A stretch of 60,835 nucleotides of DNA, taken from contig NZ_AONC01000067.1 of the NCBI RefSeq assembly GCF_000585215.1, positions 1 through 60,835 on the forward strand, given 5' to 3'. The position numbers were made by a program, and so were the translations under genes. The notes under the pieces were generated by a model. The model was not told where the DNA came from. It saw only the letters and a list, made by a program, of their open reading frames with translations, and ran no database searches. Of this stretch, positions 16,754 to 25,228 are shown in pieces (within the stretch, counting starts at the first letter, position 1; the number at the start of each line of letters is the position of its first letter). Origin of the DNA: Imhoffiella purpurea. GTDB lineage: Bacteria > Pseudomonadota > Gammaproteobacteria > Chromatiales > Chromatiaceae.

Positions 16754-16990
16754 ATGACGATGCAAATGCTTGGAATGGGTCAGGCTGTCAATCAGACGCT
16801 GCGCGAGGAGATGCAGCGCGATTCGCGACTCTTTCTGGCGGGCGAGGGCGTGGACGTCGAGATCGTCGATCTGCGCACCCTGACCCCGCTGGACACCGAG
16901 ACCATCGTCGCCCCGAATCGGGCGCGGCGTTCGCGCCCGATTCGGTATACATCCGATCGCTGTCCGCTCGTCGGAGTCAGGAGGAAATAG
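16754..16990 (+). pseudogene. Internally deleted E1 beta subunit remnant
   Basis: It starts MTMQMLGMGQAVNQTLREEM, like the N-terminus of E1-beta/transketolase-like subunits. After FLAGEG it jumps directly to VDVEIVDLRTLTPLDTETIVA, which belongs to the C-terminal domain of the same family. About 200 residues in between are missing. Homology ends near 16911, where a perfect 14-bp inverted repeat begins. The remaining residues to the stop (RARRSRPIRYTSD) are unrelated. Confidence 0.6.
16913..16945. repeat. Perfect 14-bp inverted repeat
   Basis: CCGAATCGGGCGCG (16913-16926) and CGCGCCCGATTCGG (16932-16945) pair perfectly around a GCGTT loop. It interrupts the E1-beta remnant at the left edge of the AT-richer gene pair. 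It could be a terminator stem or the scar of an inserted element. No T-run is adjacent. Confidence 0.7.
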
Positions 16991-17017
16991 CCGTCCTCGG
17001 CCCGAGCGGGAACGCAA

Positions 17018-17827
17018 TCAACCCGCCTTCACCTTGAGTTTGGGCATCCAGGAGCGCAGCCTATACTTGATACTCAATCGCTCGCTATTCGTAATCTCTT
17101 GCTGCTCGCGGATTGCGGAAAGCGAATCCATGATAGTCCCCAAAGACTTCCCTATCTCGACCAAATCGGTATCCGCAGAGCGGTAGGGCATGGATGACTC
17201 CCCGCTGAAGTTGAGCGCTTGCTTGACCTGCGTTGCCTGCCGCACGACTTGGGCGACGGGGCCGACCTCAGGATCATGAATCGCGATCCACACTCCGAAA
17301 TGCGGTATGAAACGATTGAAGCCACAAGCAGCGAGATCGGTATCGCTCCAATGAGAGCGGTGCGTCTCATATGGATAGCCTGTAACCTCCTGCGGCATTA
17401 CCTTTTTCGGCACCGAAATAATGCATTTTTTCCCTATTCTCTTGAGATGCGATAGAAACTCGAGACCCTCGTCCTGGTCGAAGTGCTCCAGTATCGCAAG
17501 AGCAATAACCAGATCATATGAGTCATCATGCAAATTGCGCAAAAGATCCAAGGCATTGCCGCAACTCACATCATCGTAGGCCCACGAAGGGATGAAGGGT
17601 ATATAAGCAGCGGTTCCCTCGATCCCATCGACCCGGACGGTCCACTGGCTATTGCTCCCATCCTCGAGTTTCGAAATATATGATTCATCATCATATAGAT
17701 CCAGAAACACCCGACAAAGCATGCCGTACAATCCCAACCCACAGCCAACGTCCAAAACGGATTTGGGCCGTATGCTCCGTATTTCCGACATTATGGGCGT
17801 TATTTGCTCACAATTACTAAATGGCAT
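17018..17827 (-). CDS. Class I SAM-dependent methyltransferase
   Basis: The 269-residue protein has motif I VLDVGCGLGLYG near residue 24, an acidic motif II region (VDGIEGTA), and a motif IV-like DSYDLVIALAILEHF with the typical LEH ending. The C-terminal 70 residues are helical and charged and have no obvious domain. Base composition is markedly more AT-rich than in neighbouring genes, as in the radical SAM gene 36 bp upstream, so the two were probably acquired together. The substrate is unknown. Pairing with a radical SAM enzyme suggests modification of a sugar, peptide or small molecule. Confidence 0.75.
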   Translation of the reverse strand: MPFSNCEQITPIMSEIRSIRPKSVLDVGCGLGLYGMLCRVFLDLYDDESYISKLEDGSNSQWTVRVDGIEGTAAYIPFIPSWAYDDVSCGNALDLLRNLHDDSYDLVIALAILEHFDQDEGLEFLSHLKRIGKKCIISVPKKVMPQEVTGYPYETHRSHWSDTDLAACGFNRFIPHFGVWIAIHDPEVGPVAQVVRQATQVKQALNFSGESSMPYRSADTDLVEIGKSLGTIMDSLSAIREQQEITNSERLSIKYRLRSWMPKLKVKAG

Positions 17828-17863
17828 ATTCCTACATCTCGAATAATGATACCTTGATCGCGC

Positions 17864-18673
17864 CTAGGAGTATAACGCTCTTACTTCGTCGACTTCCTGA
17901 TAGGTCGGCTCAAGATCACATTGATAACAGAGAGATGGCAATTCTGAATCCTTGACAAAGCCATTGCGAACCGACTCGAAGGATTCTCCACGCCAGATGC
18001 TTTCGACGTCATTCGACCTCACATCGCCCATAGTATGCCGACATTGGTCGTCGGTACAACACAAGGCGACCTCTCCGGTCACCTTGATATACAGCTGCCT
18101 AAATGGTCTCGGACATACCGGCCCGGGATAAAGCGGCTTGGATTCTGTTTTCAGTTCGACAACTCCACCTCGACTCGACCATCCATCATACCGACTCGCA
18201 TCGTTGTGATTGATCTTTCGACGAAGGTGATCTGGAAGATCGCGCACCAGAGCCTTTATCTTTTCCGCGGACTTGCTGGTATAGGAATTCACCTTCATCA
18301 CGTCAAGACCGGCCTCGAACAGGCTCAAAGCCCGATCCGTCGTCAACAAGTCTCCATTGGTATTGATGAAGTTCAACGCATCAGGACAGCATGAATTAGC
18401 GATCGAAAGCCAACTTTCTAGCCGCCGATCCAACAGCGGCTCCCCATTCATATAGAAAGAGAGACGCCCCGAAAATTTCATGTCACGAAGATCGTTGATG
18501 ATCTTGAAGAAAATGTCTTGATGCATGAAATATGGGATGACATCATGATAATAATGCGTGCAAAAGCGACACCGCCTGGTGCACGCCGTTGTCGTTTCGA
18601 TAAATACACAATCAAGCACTGCATTCATAAAACCAACCATGTGTGACAAAAAATCAGTCGCTCTCCATCCCAT
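17864..18673 (-). CDS. Radical SAM/SPASM-domain protein
   Basis: The N-terminus carries the radical SAM cluster motif CTRRCRFC (CxxxCxxC) near residue 31, followed by YMNGEPLLDRRLE, equivalent to the GGEP motif. The C-terminus has several Cys residues (VCPRPF, ALCCTDDQC, CYQC) consistent with a SPASM-type auxiliary cluster region, with YIKVTGEVALCC the usual signature. Such enzymes modify peptides or sugars or act in cell-envelope and cofactor synthesis. Start ATG 18673 gives 269 residues. Internal ATGs at 18640 and 18628 are equally plausible because no clear ribosome-binding site is present. AT-richer than its surroundings. Confidence 0.8.
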   Translation of the reverse strand: MGWRATDFLSHMVGFMNAVLDCVFIETTTACTRRCRFCTHYYHDVIPYFMHQDIFFKIINDLRDMKFSGRLSFYMNGEPLLDRRLESWLSIANSCCPDALNFINTNGDLLTTDRALSLFEAGLDVMKVNSYTSKSAEKIKALVRDLPDHLRRKINHNDASRYDGWSSRGGVVELKTESKPLYPGPVCPRPFRQLYIKVTGEVALCCTDDQCRHTMGDVRSNDVESIWRGESFESVRNGFVKDSELPSLCYQCDLEPTYQEVDEVRALYS

Positions 18674-18822
18674 ATACCCGACAAGCAGCCATCGAAATGA
18701 CTTCCGATCAGCAGAGATTTCCCAGCGTTCCGCCCGCTCATTCTACCTGAATCCATCAATTGAATAGCCTGGTCATTCGCCTTGATGGCCACGGAGCCCC
18801 TCCCCTCTACCAGGGAACCCGT

Positions 18823-19938
18823 CTAGATCGACTCTTTTCCGAGCCCGCCCAGCCATACCATGGAACCTGTGCGCCCGTAGCGCTCGAGGAGCCGATGTGC
18901 TGGCGTCGACTCTCGGGTCATCTGCTCCTCAAGCTCGGCCAAGGCGGCGACTGCTGGGGACTTTTCCGCCGTTCGGAGCGCCTGTGTCGCTTTGGCCAAG
19001 ATCTCGCGGGCACCCTCGCGGATGCCGGAATCGGCAAATCCGCTCAATGCCGCACGCCGATAGAGTCCGATGTCAGTCCCTTCGCTGCGCATGGCGAGAT
19101 CGGATGCCAGACAGATGCCTTCGAGCAGATGGCAGCAGGCCCTGAGCAACTCGACCGAAATAAGGGCATCGAAGGCCTTGAATTCGATGCGCCCCACCTC
19201 GCCGGAAAGGCGTGCGGGGTGCGCGAGGCCGCATGCCTCGGCAGGGGCGAACGTCTCCGGATCCAGATAGACCTTGACCGCCGGCCGGTGCGCAGCGCGC
19301 GCATAGGTGCGCCTGGACAGCCCCTCCCAGACTCGGCCTGCGAAGAAAGGACTGCTGAAGCTGAAGGGGACGATGTAGGGGGCGTAGGCGTTGAGCTTGC
19401 GTGCCGCGTCCAGACATCGAGCGGCGTTCCAACCGGGCCAAGAGAGGTTGATGTCCGGGCCGTAGCTCAGCGTGGAGACGTGGCTGCCATCGTAGCCGCG
19501 ATCGCCGGCCCGCTCGGCTCGCTCCCAAGTGTTGAGTGGCGGATCGAAGTCGTAGCGGTCTCGGACGGGATTGAAACCGGCAATGGCGAGTCCGAGGCCG
19601 GCCTTGGCCAAGGCGGCGGTGAGTTGCCACTCGATGGAGAGCATGGATTGGATCGCACGCTCGATATCGGGCACGGGCGGGGTGCGGATCTCCACACCCT
19701 TGACCATCAGTGTGCGAAAGCGGCCGTCCTCATGGGCGCGCTCGTCGCCCTCCAGGTACCAGTAGCCCGAGCGGATACCGATATCGCCGGTCGCAAGGCT
19801 CGGATCGTCACGACCGGGCTTGTCCTCCAGCTGCGGGGCGATCTCCTCGAAGGAGAGATTGGTGAAGTCGCGGACTCGGCCAGGCTCGGGGCCGGCCAAA
19901 TCCACCAAAAGATACTCGAATTCGATCCCGCAGCGCAT
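18823..19938 (-). CDS. Glutamate-cysteine ligase family (GCS2-like) protein
   Basis: This 371-residue protein starts MRCGIEFEYLLVD, the ATP/glutamate-binding opening of GCS2-type carboxylate-amine ligases. It also has GVEIRTPP (near residue 88) and SYGPDINLSWPGWNAARCLD with ARKLNAYAPYIVP, all family signatures. The family forms amide bonds such as gamma-glutamylcysteine, but individual substrates vary. It is the last gene of a five-gene operon (10-bp gap after the nitroreductase). This context makes a dedicated role in the operon's unknown pathway more likely than general glutathione synthesis. Confidence 0.75.
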   Translation of the reverse strand: MRCGIEFEYLLVDLAGPEPGRVRDFTNLSFEEIAPQLEDKPGRDDPSLATGDIGIRSGYWYLEGDERAHEDGRFRTLMVKGVEIRTPPVPDIERAIQSMLSIEWQLTAALAKAGLGLAIAGFNPVRDRYDFDPPLNTWERAERAGDRGYDGSHVSTLSYGPDINLSWPGWNAARCLDAARKLNAYAPYIVPFSFSSPFFAGRVWEGLSRRTYARAAHRPAVKVYLDPETFAPAEACGLAHPARLSGEVGRIEFKAFDALISVELLRACCHLLEGICLASDLAMRSEGTDIGLYRRAALSGFADSGIREGAREILAKATQALRTAEKSPAVAALAELEEQMTRESTPAHRLLERYGRTGSMVWLGGLGKESI

Positions 19939-19948
19939 TCCGCTCCCC

Positions 19949-20515
19949 TCAGAGCCAGCGCAGCGGCGCCTCCGCAGCACTGACGACCGGCGTTTTCTCG
20001 ACGATGACCGGCGTGCCGAGATAGAGGAAGCCGACAATCCGCTCCTGCTCCTCGAGTCCCAGCTCGCGGTGAAAATTGCCATCGTACATCATCCAGCCCG
20101 AGCGCCAGATCCCGCTGTAGCCGAGCGCGCGGGCGGCGAGCTGCAGGGTGAGTACCGTGCAGCCGGCACAGAGCTGCTGGTCGAAGCGCGGAACCGCCTT
20201 GTCTTCCTTGGGGCTGGAGATCGCGACGATCACCAGCGGCGCGCGATGCGGCATGCGTGGCGCGCGCGCCACGACGTCGGCGGGTTTGCCGGCGGCGATC
20301 GCCGCGCGCCGCATCGCCTGGCCGAGCCGGTCGAGCCCCTCGCCGCGCGCGGCCAGGAAGCGATAGGGACGCAAATGCCCGAAATCAGGTACCCGCAGGG
20401 CGGCACGCAGGATGAGGTCCAGCTCGGCGTCGGAGGGGCCCGGAGCGGTCAGCTTGTGATCGGAACGGCGCTCGAGCAGCAGGTTCAGCCCGGGATTGAG
20501 CTCCGCTTCGGTCAT
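19949..20515 (-). CDS. YdjA-like nitroreductase family flavoprotein
   Basis: This 188-residue protein has the FMN-binding RRSDHKL segment near residue 16, the LRAALRVPDFGHLRPYRFL motif typical of the small YdjA subgroup, and a C-terminal GFLYLGTP segment. Nitroreductases of this size are dimeric FMN enzymes using NAD(P)H; in biosynthetic contexts they can reduce or oxidise cofactor intermediates. Two cysteines (QLCAGCTV) near residue 117 are unusual and could be redox-active or metal-binding. The start overlaps the ABC ATPase stop by 4 bp. Confidence 0.8.
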   Translation of the reverse strand: MTEAELNPGLNLLLERRSDHKLTAPGPSDAELDLILRAALRVPDFGHLRPYRFLAARGEGLDRLGQAMRRAAIAAGKPADVVARAPRMPHRAPLVIVAISSPKEDKAVPRFDQQLCAGCTVLTLQLAARALGYSGIWRSGWMMYDGNFHRELGLEEQERIVGFLYLGTPVIVEKTPVVSAAEAPLRWL

Positions 20516-21522
20516 TGCGGCCACCTCACCGGTGACTCGATGCGCAGCCCGCGCCGCAACCGCTCGCGGATCTCCATCAGGGTGGCATCGACACGCTCGA
20601 TGCGTTCCAGGTTCTCGCGCTCCTCCGGACTGGTCTCGAGGATGCCGGCAATGCCGCCGTTGCGGATGACGATGCGCCGGTCTCCGCGCAGGGCGAGCAG
20701 CGGATCGTGGGTGGAGATGAAGACGATCTTCTCGCCGCCGATCAGCAGCTCGAGTGCGCGGCGGCGGTCGACGCCGGCGTTCTCGATCTCGTCGATCAGG
20801 ACCACCGGCGAGGCCGAGAGCAGCGCAGCATCGGCGATCATGAGGGCGCGGGTCTGTCCGCCCGAAAGCTGGGTGACCGAGGTCTCCGGTCCGAATTTCT
20901 CGCCCGTGAGATCGTTGGCGCAGGCGATGACGCGCTCGACCATGATCTCCGGCTCCGCGACCATGCGGCACTGGGCGTGCAGGCCGATGAAGTCGCGCAC
21001 GCCGAGATCCACGACGAAGTTCATGTTCTGCGAGAGCTGCGCCACCAGCTTGCGGTCGAGTACCGTGCGGCGCTCCTCGTCCGGGACTGCTCCATCGATC
21101 AGGATCCGACGCCCGGTCGGCGTATCGCCCTGGGCCAGACACTCGATATCCGCCAGCAGGCGGCTCTTGCCGGAGCCGGTCGGGCCGACGATGCAGAGAA
21201 CCTCCCCGGCGCGCACGCTGATCCGCGCCTGTTCCGGAGTGCCGTTCTTGTCGCGTCCGCCGATCAGTGTCAGGCTGGCCACGCCAGCGCCGGATCCGTC
21301 CTCCATGCGGGCAACCTCCTGAATGAGGCGTTCGGCGTGGGCCAGGATCTGGGGGCGCTCCATGCCTGCGTCCAGGATGTCTTCGTCCGGCAACCGGTCC
21401 AGCCAGATCCCGAGCGGCTCCGCGCTCTCCTGGATCTCGAGCCCCAGGGAGTCGATGAAGTCGCGAACGCAGGAATGCTGGATCAGCAGCTCGTCGAGAG
21501 GAAGGCTGGCGATTGCACTCAT
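20512..21522 (-). CDS. Soluble ABC-type ATPase with N-terminal extension
   Basis: The 336-residue protein has an N-terminal region of about 85 residues (SCVRDFIDSLGLE, PDEDILDAGMERPQILAHAER) before a single ABC domain. The ABC domain has Walker A GPTGSGKSRLL near residue 107, a signature-like LSGGQTRALMIADA near 215, Walker B VVLIDEIENAG and the switch His in ISTHDP. There are no membrane segments, and no permease gene exists in the operon. It therefore probably uses ATP to remodel a protein or cofactor complex rather than to transport. It overlaps the GTPase gene and the nitroreductase gene by 4 bp each. Confidence 0.8.
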   Translation of the reverse strand: MSAIASLPLDELLIQHSCVRDFIDSLGLEIQESAEPLGIWLDRLPDEDILDAGMERPQILAHAERLIQEVARMEDGSGAGVASLTLIGGRDKNGTPEQARISVRAGEVLCIVGPTGSGKSRLLADIECLAQGDTPTGRRILIDGAVPDEERRTVLDRKLVAQLSQNMNFVVDLGVRDFIGLHAQCRMVAEPEIMVERVIACANDLTGEKFGPETSVTQLSGGQTRALMIADAALLSASPVVLIDEIENAGVDRRRALELLIGGEKIVFISTHDPLLALRGDRRIVIRNGGIAGILETSPEERENLERIERVDATLMEIRERLRRGLRIESPVRWPQ

Positions 21523-22226
21523 GGCGTCACCTCCGTCTGGTCGGCGAAGCGCATCTTCTTCACGTTGCCGCGCTGATGGGTCTCGCCGATGGCCGTCTCG
21601 CCCACGCAATAGGGACAGACCGCCGCCGGCATGGGGAAGCGCAGCCGCTGGCCCTCGAGCGAGTGCGTCGGCGCCGCCCGCGCGATGGCGGCGGCCAGGT
21701 CGCTCGCACCCTGGCCGGTGATGCCGTTGCAGAAGAAGGCCCGTGCGCCGGGATTCGCCAGGCGCACCTGATAGGCAAAGACCTCGCGCTCCACCTGCGA
21801 GACGATGTCGCCTTTGGTGATGACCGCCAGGTCCGCCAGCCGCAGCATGGGGCCGATCTTCTTGGGCGTGTGCACGCCCGCCAGCGCGTCGACCACGCAG
21901 ACAGCCATGACCCCCTGGATATGGGGCGAGCAGCGGTTGCAGAGCCCCGCGCTCTCGCTGAAGAGCAGGTCCAGTCCCTGGCGCTGGCCCCAGGCGAGAC
22001 AATCCTCGATGTTGGAGACGAAATAATGGTCCGGGCAGATTGAGCCGGCCAGGCCCACCGCCACCGGCAGCCCCTTCTGGGCATACAGCTGGTCGTCCGA
22101 GGTGGAGAGCGAGTCGAGCTTGACCACGCCAACCGCGAGCCCCTGCCGCCCGAGCAGCTCCGCGACGCGCAGGATGACCGAGGTCTTGCCCACCGAGGGC
22201 GATCCGGCGACCGTGATCAGCTGCAT
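21519..22226 (-). CDS. P-loop GTPase (CobW/HypB/UreG-like class) with cysteine motifs
   Basis: The 235-residue protein begins directly with a P-loop (VAGSPSVGKTS). It has a switch region with DSLSTSDD, a conserved ESAGLCNRCSPHIQG segment and the base-recognition loop VITKGDIV (NKxD-like). The C-terminus carries CPYCVGETAIGETH. Two paired-cysteine motifs (CNRC and CPYC) suggest metal or cluster binding, as in metal-insertion GTPases such as HypB and UreG. It overlaps the upstream binding-protein gene by 10 bp and the ABC ATPase by 4 bp, so the three products are probably made in fixed proportion. Confidence 0.75.
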   Translation of the reverse strand: MQLITVAGSPSVGKTSVILRVAELLGRQGLAVGVVKLDSLSTSDDQLYAQKGLPVAVGLAGSICPDHYFVSNIEDCLAWGQRQGLDLLFSESAGLCNRCSPHIQGVMAVCVVDALAGVHTPKKIGPMLRLADLAVITKGDIVSQVEREVFAYQVRLANPGARAFFCNGITGQGASDLAAAIARAAPTHSLEGQRLRFPMPAAVCPYCVGETAIGETHQRGNVKKMRFADQTEVTP

Positions 22227-23314
22227 GCGCGCACCTCCATGCGTCCGTACCAGGCGTCGAAGAAACACTGCGAGGCGCGGTCGGTCTCGGCGCCCAGGTC
22301 GTGCGCGCGGCAATAATCCCAGCCTGGCCATTTGAGACGCGCCCCGGGTGGAAAGGCATTGGGCACCGCCGGATTGGTCGGGGGATAGCAGTTGCGGGTC
22401 AGGGCCGCGCCCCACTCCAGGCCGGTGACATAGTCGATCAGGGGCGCCAGGCGTGCCTCCGCATCCGGCTTGACCAGATAGCCGATCGGCATGGCGAGCG
22501 CGCCGTCTTCCGGCCAGACCACCCGGGTGCGATCGCGGCGCGGGCAGAGTACCGCCTGCAGCCAGGGCAGCACGGAAACGGCGCCGACGCCGGCGCTGTT
22601 GGAGCCCGCCTGGGTCGCGGTACGGATATTGTGCTGGAGATGGCGGACGTTCCCGGCGAATGCCTCGAGCCCGGTCCGGCCGAATTCCTCGGCGAGACAG
22701 AGCAGCAGATAGGCGTTGTAGTCCTGGTAGGGAACCCGATCATTGGGGCGCCAGCCGCCGAAGACGATGTCATCGGTCCATCTGGGATGCAGCAGATCGC
22801 TCCAGGTGCGCGGCGCCGGGCGGCCCTTGAGGCGGCGCTCGTCGACCAGGAAAACGAAGGGGATGACCGAGAAGGTACGGAAGATCCCGAACGGATCCAT
22901 CAGGCCCCCGTCCAGACAGGACGGATGGCAGGGCGATGCCGGCCGCCGCTCGGGCGCGGGCGTATAGTGGGCCAGCAGACGTGGGACCAGGATGTCCTGA
23001 TAGAGCGTCGTCACCAGCATGCCGGGGAGCGCCTCGGCGTCGGGCGCGCCGGCCAGGCCGTCGAAGGGGCTGTACCACTCGGCTCCGGAGAGGAAACGGC
23101 ATTCCAGCTCGGTTCCGGTCGCCCGGCGATGGGCGATGACCGTCCGGTCCAGCCCGGCCTTGAAGGGTCGGCGCAGCGGGATCGGCAGGCGACCCAGGAG
23201 GTCCAGCCGGCCGAGATCCGATTGCGTCTCGGGCTCGCGGGTCGGTGGAAGCTCGGCGGGTGCGCGTGCGCTCGGGACCGAAGATAGAAGGCTGTGATGG
23301 GATGGCGTGCTCAT
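22217..23314 (-). CDS. Periplasmic-binding-protein-like fold without a signal peptide
   Basis: This 365-residue protein has the look of an iron- or phosphonate-type extracellular solute-binding protein (SBP_bac family). It has PRTWSDLLHPRWTDDIVFGG, followed by DYNAYLLLCLAEEFG and a C-terminal LIDYVTGLEWGAAL segment. The N-terminus (MSTPSHHSLLSSVPSARAP) has no hydrophobic core or lipobox, so it is probably cytoplasmic. It contains Cys-rich spots (CHPSCLDGG). It is the first gene of the operon with the GTPase, ABC ATPase, nitroreductase and GCS2 ligase. An intracellular binding role for a metal, cofactor or substrate is inferred; the ligand is unknown. Confidence 0.65.
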   Translation of the reverse strand: MSTPSHHSLLSSVPSARAPAELPPTREPETQSDLGRLDLLGRLPIPLRRPFKAGLDRTVIAHRRATGTELECRFLSGAEWYSPFDGLAGAPDAEALPGMLVTTLYQDILVPRLLAHYTPAPERRPASPCHPSCLDGGLMDPFGIFRTFSVIPFVFLVDERRLKGRPAPRTWSDLLHPRWTDDIVFGGWRPNDRVPYQDYNAYLLLCLAEEFGRTGLEAFAGNVRHLQHNIRTATQAGSNSAGVGAVSVLPWLQAVLCPRRDRTRVVWPEDGALAMPIGYLVKPDAEARLAPLIDYVTGLEWGAALTRNCYPPTNPAVPNAFPPGARLKWPGWDYCRAHDLGAETDRASQCFFDAWYGRMEVRACS

Positions 23315-23614
23315 GGGCGACTCCTGACCGGCAGTATCTGGGGCGAACCCCTCGACGAGCTGAAAAGCAGGAGGCGGGCCAGCTTGGTGCGCCTGGGCCT
23401 TTTATCGTTTTAGTTTTTGTTTTATATGAATATTTACGCCAAAGGCAAGCCCCTGACGCGTTCGCAAGGGAACACTTGGGCGATGGGGAGTACCTGGATG
23501 GGCGTTTGGAGGCGTGAGACGAAGGAGCGGGAGAGCGGTCTAAAGCGTTGAATCACATCGCGAATCAGTCTTTCGTCCTATCCACCCAACCCCACTACAC
23601 GCCTCACACTCCCT
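23315..23614. other. Intergenic region with a strongly AT-rich patch
   Basis: No gene was found. An AT-rich block at about 23400-23440 stands out from the GC-rich surroundings and is the likely promoter region of the five-gene operon on the minus strand. I could not assign a confident -35/-10 pair or a named regulator site. The position immediately downstream of the large-subunit gene is where a small subunit would be expected, and none is present. Confidence 0.5.
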
Positions 23615-25228
23615 CTACAAATCCCCCCCCGAATAGGACCCATTTACCGATTTGTTGCAGACCGGGAAATCGGGAACGATATTCCCAAGTATGAGCCGTT
23701 CCAGCGCGGGCCAGGTGAACCAGCTGGGGTCGCGGGGGAAGTATCGTGCAATTCGGCCGTCGCTGCCGAAGCGGATGAAGCATAGGGTCTCACCGCGCCA
23801 GCCGTCGATGATTCCGAGGCCCATGGCGCCGGATGGCGGTGGGGTAAAGGGTGAGGCGACCTCGCCCTCCGGCAGGGCGTCGAGGAGGCGGTCGAGCATC
23901 CAGAGGCTGGCGCGGACCTCGGCGATGCGCACGGCGACGCGAGCAGAGACGTCGCCGGCCGTCTCGGCCGGGACCTCGACCCGTAGCTGGTCGTAGGGGA
24001 TGTAGGGGCTGTCGCGGCGGACGTCGAACGACTGGCCGCTGGCCTTGCCGACGTAACCGGTGCAGCCGAGCGCCCGGGCGTCCTCGGCGGGCAGGATGCC
24101 GGTGCGCATCAGACGATCGTCGAGCGACGGATGGTCCTGGATGACGTCGAACAGCGGCTCGATGACCCTGTGCAGCGCCGCGTGGTCGAGCCTCAGCTGC
24201 TGGAAGCCCTCGGGCGTCAGGTCGCGGGCGACGCCGCCCGGAATCACCACGTCCATCATGAAGCGATGGCCGAAGAGTGCCTGGCTGCGCCGCTGCCACT
24301 GCTCGCGCAGCCGGCCGCACTGGGCCAGGGCGAAGGCGAAGCCGACGTCGTTGCAGATGGCGCCGATGTCGCCCAGATGGTTGGCGATGCGCTCGCGTTC
24401 GGCCATGAGTGCGCGCAGGAAGAGCGCGCGCGGCGGCACCTCGCAGCCGGCGGCACGCTCCATCGCCTGACAGGCGGCCCAGGCGTGGGCGACGGTCGAA
24501 TCGCCCGAGACGCGGCCGGCGAGCCGGGCCAGTCCAGCAGGATCGCGGCCCACCGCCAGCTTCTCGATGCCCTTGTGGACGTAGCCGAGCCGCTGCTCCA
24601 GACGCAGCACCTCTTCGCCCATGGCCTGGAAGCGGAAATGGCCCGGCTCGATGATGCCGGCATGCACGGGACCGACCGGGATCTCGTAGACACCAGTGCC
24701 CTGGACGCGCACGAAGGGATAGTCGGCGTCCGCCGGGGTGCGGGCCGAGCGCTCGCCGCCCAGCGGAAAATCGCACCGCAACGGGAAGCGGTCCTCGGGC
24801 CAGGCCTGATGACGGGTCCAGCGGCGGCCGTCGGGGTGACCGGTGAAGGTCAGTCCGGTCAGGTCCTGGGCATGGCGCTCGAGACGGTCGAGGCCGGGAT
24901 AGGTGGGGGTGTGCGAGTCGATCGTCGGCCGATCGAGCGGAACCTGGGTCTCCAGGACCAGATAATCGCCCTCGAGCTCCAGGCAGGCCTGGACCCGCAT
25001 CACGCCCGCCTCGCCCTCGGCGTCGAGCGGATCGGCCCAGAGCCCGGCGTGACGCAGCCCCATGGAGGCCGCCAGACGCGCCGCCATCCCCCAGGCCTCG
25101 GGGTCCAGCAGGAAGCGGCGGGCCGGTGCCAGGACGTCGGGATCCGCAGCGCGCTCGCCGGCCCAGCCGTAGGACGGCCGAACCAGATATTCGGACAGCC
25201 ACTCGAAGCGGTTCTGGGTCTCGCTCAC
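23615..25228 (-). CDS. Hydrogenase-4/complex-I-like large subunit lacking NiFe ligands
   Basis: The 537-residue protein fuses an N-terminal NuoC-like region (about residues 60-165) to a 49-kDa/HyfG-like domain. The signatures VGPVHAGIIEPGHFRF, LRLEQRLGYVHKGIEKL and ERERIANHLGDIGAICND are clear. In true hydrogenases an R-x-CGxC motif follows. Here the equivalent is GRVSGDSTVAH, with both cysteines replaced. The C-terminal DPCxxC is also lost, ending PDFPVCNKSVNGSYSGGDL as in complex I-type subunits. It therefore cannot bind the NiFe site and resembles energy-converting hydrogenase-related (Ehr) complexes. It overlaps the upstream membrane subunit by 4 bp. Confidence 0.85.
   Translation of the reverse strand: MSETQNRFEWLSEYLVRPSYGWAGERAADPDVLAPARRFLLDPEAWGMAARLAASMGLRHAGLWADPLDAEGEAGVMRVQACLELEGDYLVLETQVPLDRPTIDSHTPTYPGLDRLERHAQDLTGLTFTGHPDGRRWTRHQAWPEDRFPLRCDFPLGGERSARTPADADYPFVRVQGTGVYEIPVGPVHAGIIEPGHFRFQAMGEEVLRLEQRLGYVHKGIEKLAVGRDPAGLARLAGRVSGDSTVAHAWAACQAMERAAGCEVPPRALFLRALMAERERIANHLGDIGAICNDVGFAFALAQCGRLREQWQRRSQALFGHRFMMDVVIPGGVARDLTPEGFQQLRLDHAALHRVIEPLFDVIQDHPSLDDRLMRTGILPAEDARALGCTGYVGKASGQSFDVRRDSPYIPYDQLRVEVPAETAGDVSARVAVRIAEVRASLWMLDRLLDALPEGEVASPFTPPPSGAMGLGIIDGWRGETLCFIRFGSDGRIARYFPRDPSWFTWPALERLILGNIVPDFPVCNKSVNGSYSGGDL

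Noticed and set aside
23400-23440. Possible ModE, FNR or similar regulator site in the AT-rich patch
   Set aside because: No consensus half-site pair with the correct spacing could be found; the patch may only be a promoter-type AT-rich stretch.
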